DNA from: Chromera velia
Lineage: Eukaryota; Sar; Chromeraceae
Assembly (NCBI GenBank): GCA_018398765.1
Contig: JAHBMJ010003283.1
Location: 66,798 to 91,742, forward strand
Reading direction: 5' to 3'
Length of the DNA: 24,945 nt
The stretch's first letter is position 1; each line of letters starts with the position of its first letter. This document shows positions 22,495 through 24,945 of this stretch, piece after piece. Under the pieces are notes generated by a model that was not told the origin of the DNA, ran no database searches, and was given only the letters and a program-made list of their open reading frames with translations. A program made the translations under genes and the position numbers.

Positions 22495-23440
22495 ATAATG
22501 TACAGCAACATGAGTAATAAAATAATGTTATATAATTTTAATAGCAATTTTATAATAAGATTTTAAATGTAGCACAGTAAGCCTATGTATAGTAATAAAA
22601 TTTTAATTTTTATATCAATTTATTTTTAAATTTGTCTTGAGCGATAAATGTATTTACATGTGTGTCAATTAAAACCGATCAAAACATTTCTGTTGCATTT
22701 GCAACTCTAGCTAGAGCTCTTTAATTCTAATGGCTATTGGTAGCATACATGCACACTGTGGTACGCCTGTAACGTGTATGTGGTCTAGGCAGTAAAAAGT
22801 TTGTCAGTCAGAAAGACCGTCACTGTTTGTGTTTCCAGTATCTGGCTTGCTATTAGTCTGATCTCATGCTCTCATGCAACAGACAACAGAAACGCGACTG
22901 GTGATTTATGTGGCTAAAATGCATGCAACGACGCACGTGCTCCCTTTCAATCTCGGTCCCGCGGCGCACGCACATGCACTAACTCTTTCATCATCGCGGT
23001 GGCAACACTGATTGCGGCGGCCGGTCGAGGTGCTCGCATCCGCTTGCTCCTCAACTCACACTCATGTCATACAGTTATTGGTAACCCCTGCTATGCGGCG
23101 CTTCCCGTAAAATTGAAGACGTTGATTGGCCTGCAATGATATAAAAAGAAACGCACTTTGATCAAAATATGTTGTGTGTGTATATGTTTTTTTTTTCGGT
23201 TTTTGTTTGTTCTATTCTCCTTTCCTTCTCCATTTCCTCCCATCTCCAAAACCTCCTCCCTTCTCTTCTTTCTTACTCCTCGCCTTTCTCCCTCACTCAA
23301 TTTTGTGGTTCTTCCTCCTCTGAGACCCTGAGAAGCTTCCTGCACATTCCTCTCTTGGAAGCCCTCCGTCCCTACTTTCTTTCTTTCTCTCTTTCCTTAC
23401 ATTCTCTTCCCTTTCATTTTTAAGAGCTGCCTTCCTTTTT
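22495..23440. other. Gene-poor stretch
   Basis: AT-rich to about 22730, then mixed sequence with a CpG-rich patch at about 22960-23040 (CCGCGGCGCACGC, GCGGCGGCCGGTCG). No open frame with coding character is seen. Confidence 0.45.
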
Positions 23441-23632
23441 CCTTTCGTTTTGTCCTTTTTTTCCTTTCCTTTCCTTTCTTTTCCTTTCCTTCGATTCCCT
23501 TGCTACCTTTCTGCCTTCCTCCTACCCTCCCTTTCTATTTTTTTTTTCTTTTTTTCTTTCTTTCTTTCTTTCTTTCTTTTTTTCTTTGTTCCTTCCTTCC
23601 ATCTTTCCTTCCTCCTTTCCTTTCTGCCTTCG

Positions 23633-23663
<31 letters not shown>

Positions 23664-23735
23664 AAGATTTTTGTTCTTTGTTTCTTTCTTTCTGTCTGTC
23701 TGTCTGTCTGTCTTTCTTTCTTTCTTTCTTTCGTG
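23441..23735. repeat. (CTTT)n/(CCTTT)n polypyrimidine microsatellite
   Basis: Continuous plus-strand pyrimidine tract with CTTT arrays at about 23551-23585, 23635-23662 and 23713-23731, and a (TCTG)n block at about 23691-23712. Phe/Leu/Ser-rich frames here are repeat artefacts. By analogy with genes A-C it could be an intron of a plus-strand gene, but I cannot show one. Confidence 0.9.
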
Positions 23736-23802
23736 CGTGTCATACGTACATGCATGCCGAAACTACGGGGCTCGGTAGGTCAATAATACATGATACGGTA
23801 TA

Positions 23803-23930
23803 CGTCAATATGATGTTACTTACCGTAAGCTGAGGTGCATCAATGTGATGTTACTTACCGTATAGACCTGCGTGCGTCAATGATGTTACTTGCCGTATTG
23901 ACCTGCGCATGCATCAGTGATCAATGTTAT
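23803..23930. repeat. Minisatellite, units of 35-37 bp
   Basis: Units at 23803-23837, 23838-23874 and 23875-23911 plus a partial one. Each starts YRTCAAT and contains GATGTTACTTRCCGTA; units 2 and 3 end with GACCTGCGYRTG, matched loosely by unit 1. A related fragment precedes it at about 23779. Confidence 0.85.
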
Positions 23931-23958
23931 ATCGATACGTACTATTATTAAATAATTC

Positions 23959-23970
23959 TGTGTGTGTGTA

Positions 23971-24006
<36 letters not shown>
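23959..24006. repeat. (TG)n(TA)n microsatellite
   Basis: A short TG run is followed by about 20 TA units with one TG interruption. Confidence 0.95.
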
Positions 24007-24008
<2 letters not shown>

Positions 24009-24383
24009 GTAATATGGCTAATTAGCATGCATACATTTGCTTATTGACCTCTAAAATGCTTTGCCATCTAAATTAAATTCTTTCTTGGCTTCTCTACTCC
24101 CTCCACATGCCTAAAGTCTGACATACTGGTGGTCGTGGCAGCCAAATCGTCTGAGCAGGTGGGCACTGTCACTTTACTGGATGCAGTTGTGTGTGCGTGC
24201 ATCCGTGCTTGCATTTTGTACCTGTGTTTGCTTGTCTCCGTGCCTGTATTTTGTACTGATGTGTGCGTACATCCGTGGTTGTGTGTGTATATCTGTGTGT
24301 GAGTCTATGTCTTTCTCCGTGCGTGTGTGTATTCTCGCAGGACTCATGTTGGGCCCTCCACTCATGCTGTCTAAACCTAGAAA

Positions 24384-24860
24384 ATGACTGCCTGGGCTGA
24401 CCCTAGGCAGCCCTCTTGGGCTGCCTGGGGCCTTATTTTCGACCTTCCCCAGGCGGTCCGCAAGGCTGTGGCCGCCAAGCGGCCGGTTGCACGGCGATAT
24501 GCATGGGCCACATGCACCGGCGCGCCGCGCATACAACGCGTCCCCAACCGGCTCCATTTTGAGGGCCACGCAACGCGCTCAGAAAATGTTCGTGCAAAGC
24601 CTCATGCATGCATCGCAATGCAGCTCTCTACTTTTCAAGTCGAGCTTCATTGTCGTCTCATGTTGGCTCACTTCATCTTTTCAATACAACTGTTGAACAG
24701 TGTGTCACTGAACGTCTTTTTAGAATGTCAGCTCTTCAATTTGTCGTATCATCGAGCTTTGGAGACGACCCGCTTAACCAAAACGGACTTATCTGAGTTT
24801 TTGGATCTCAAAAGGTCAGTCAACGCATGCTGGGAGCGGCTCGGAGATGTCATGAAGTGA
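24384..24860 (+). CDS. Open frame of 158 codons, unknown, weak support
   Basis: Opens with ATG at 24384 and ends with TGA. The first third is GC-rich (Ala/Arg/Pro: FDLPQAVRKAVAAKRPVARR); the later part includes LSYHRALETTRLTKTDLSEF. Composition changes sharply along the frame, which argues against one ordinary exon. It may be part of a mobile element or a gene continuing to the right. No family recognised. Confidence 0.2.
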   Translation: MTAWADPRQPSWAAWGLIFDLPQAVRKAVAAKRPVARRYAWATCTGAPRIQRVPNRLHFEGHATRSENVRAKPHACIAMQLSTFQVELHCRLMLAHFIFSIQLLNSVSLNVFLECQLFNLSYHRALETTRLTKTDLSEFLDLKRSVNACWERLGDVMK

Positions 24861-24945
24861 CCTGTGTGCAGAGTAGGTTCAGCCACGCAGCCCACCAGTC
24901 TTGGACGAACTACTTGTCAGCATGTTGATCGCAAATCCTTGTTAC

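Noticed and set aside
23450-23778. Phe/Leu/Ser-rich membrane-like open frames
   Set aside because: Product of the CTTT repeat; composition follows the repeat unit.

Overview
The window is eukaryotic nuclear DNA from a protist-like genome. It has intron-rich genes, abundant long microsatellites, and no prokaryotic operons or ribosome binding sites. I cannot name the species. Frequent TGCATGC-type palindromes, an ankyrin-DHHC acyltransferase and a retroelement family I associate with algal and protist genomes suggest a SAR-type alga or alveolate (a chromerid or coccidian relative is one option), but this is inference.

The left 15 kb is a compact genic block. Gene A (+, 59-1025) is the 3' end of a gene entering from the left. 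Gene B (-, 7772-1730) is a 12-exon WD40 beta-propeller protein with a disordered, NLS-bearing C-terminus; it converges on gene A. Gene C (+, 8202-15031) is a 9- or 10-exon ankyrin-repeat DHHC S-acyltransferase. B and C are divergent and share a roughly 430-bp upstream region. I built the models by hand from splice sites with codon phase kept at every junction. Many donors are GTCAGT, and pyrimidine-rich microsatellites lie on the coding strand of the introns.

The right 10 kb (15032-24945) is AT-richer, gene-poor and full of mobile-element remains. It holds two 5'-truncated copies of one non-LTR retrotransposon ending in a C-run, both with target-site duplications; a 1375-bp hAT-like non-autonomous DNA element with 22-bp terminal inverted repeats and an 8-bp duplication, carrying an internal 119-bp direct repeat; a 229-bp MITE-like element; several minisatellites; and a 390-bp CA-rich tract. 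Three low-confidence candidate genes (16369-17028, 20047-20806, and minus-strand 21766-21101) and two other open frames lie among them.

No rRNA, tRNA, CRISPR array or viral gene was recognised. The WD40 and DHHC genes show no evident shared pathway; their link is the shared divergent upstream region.
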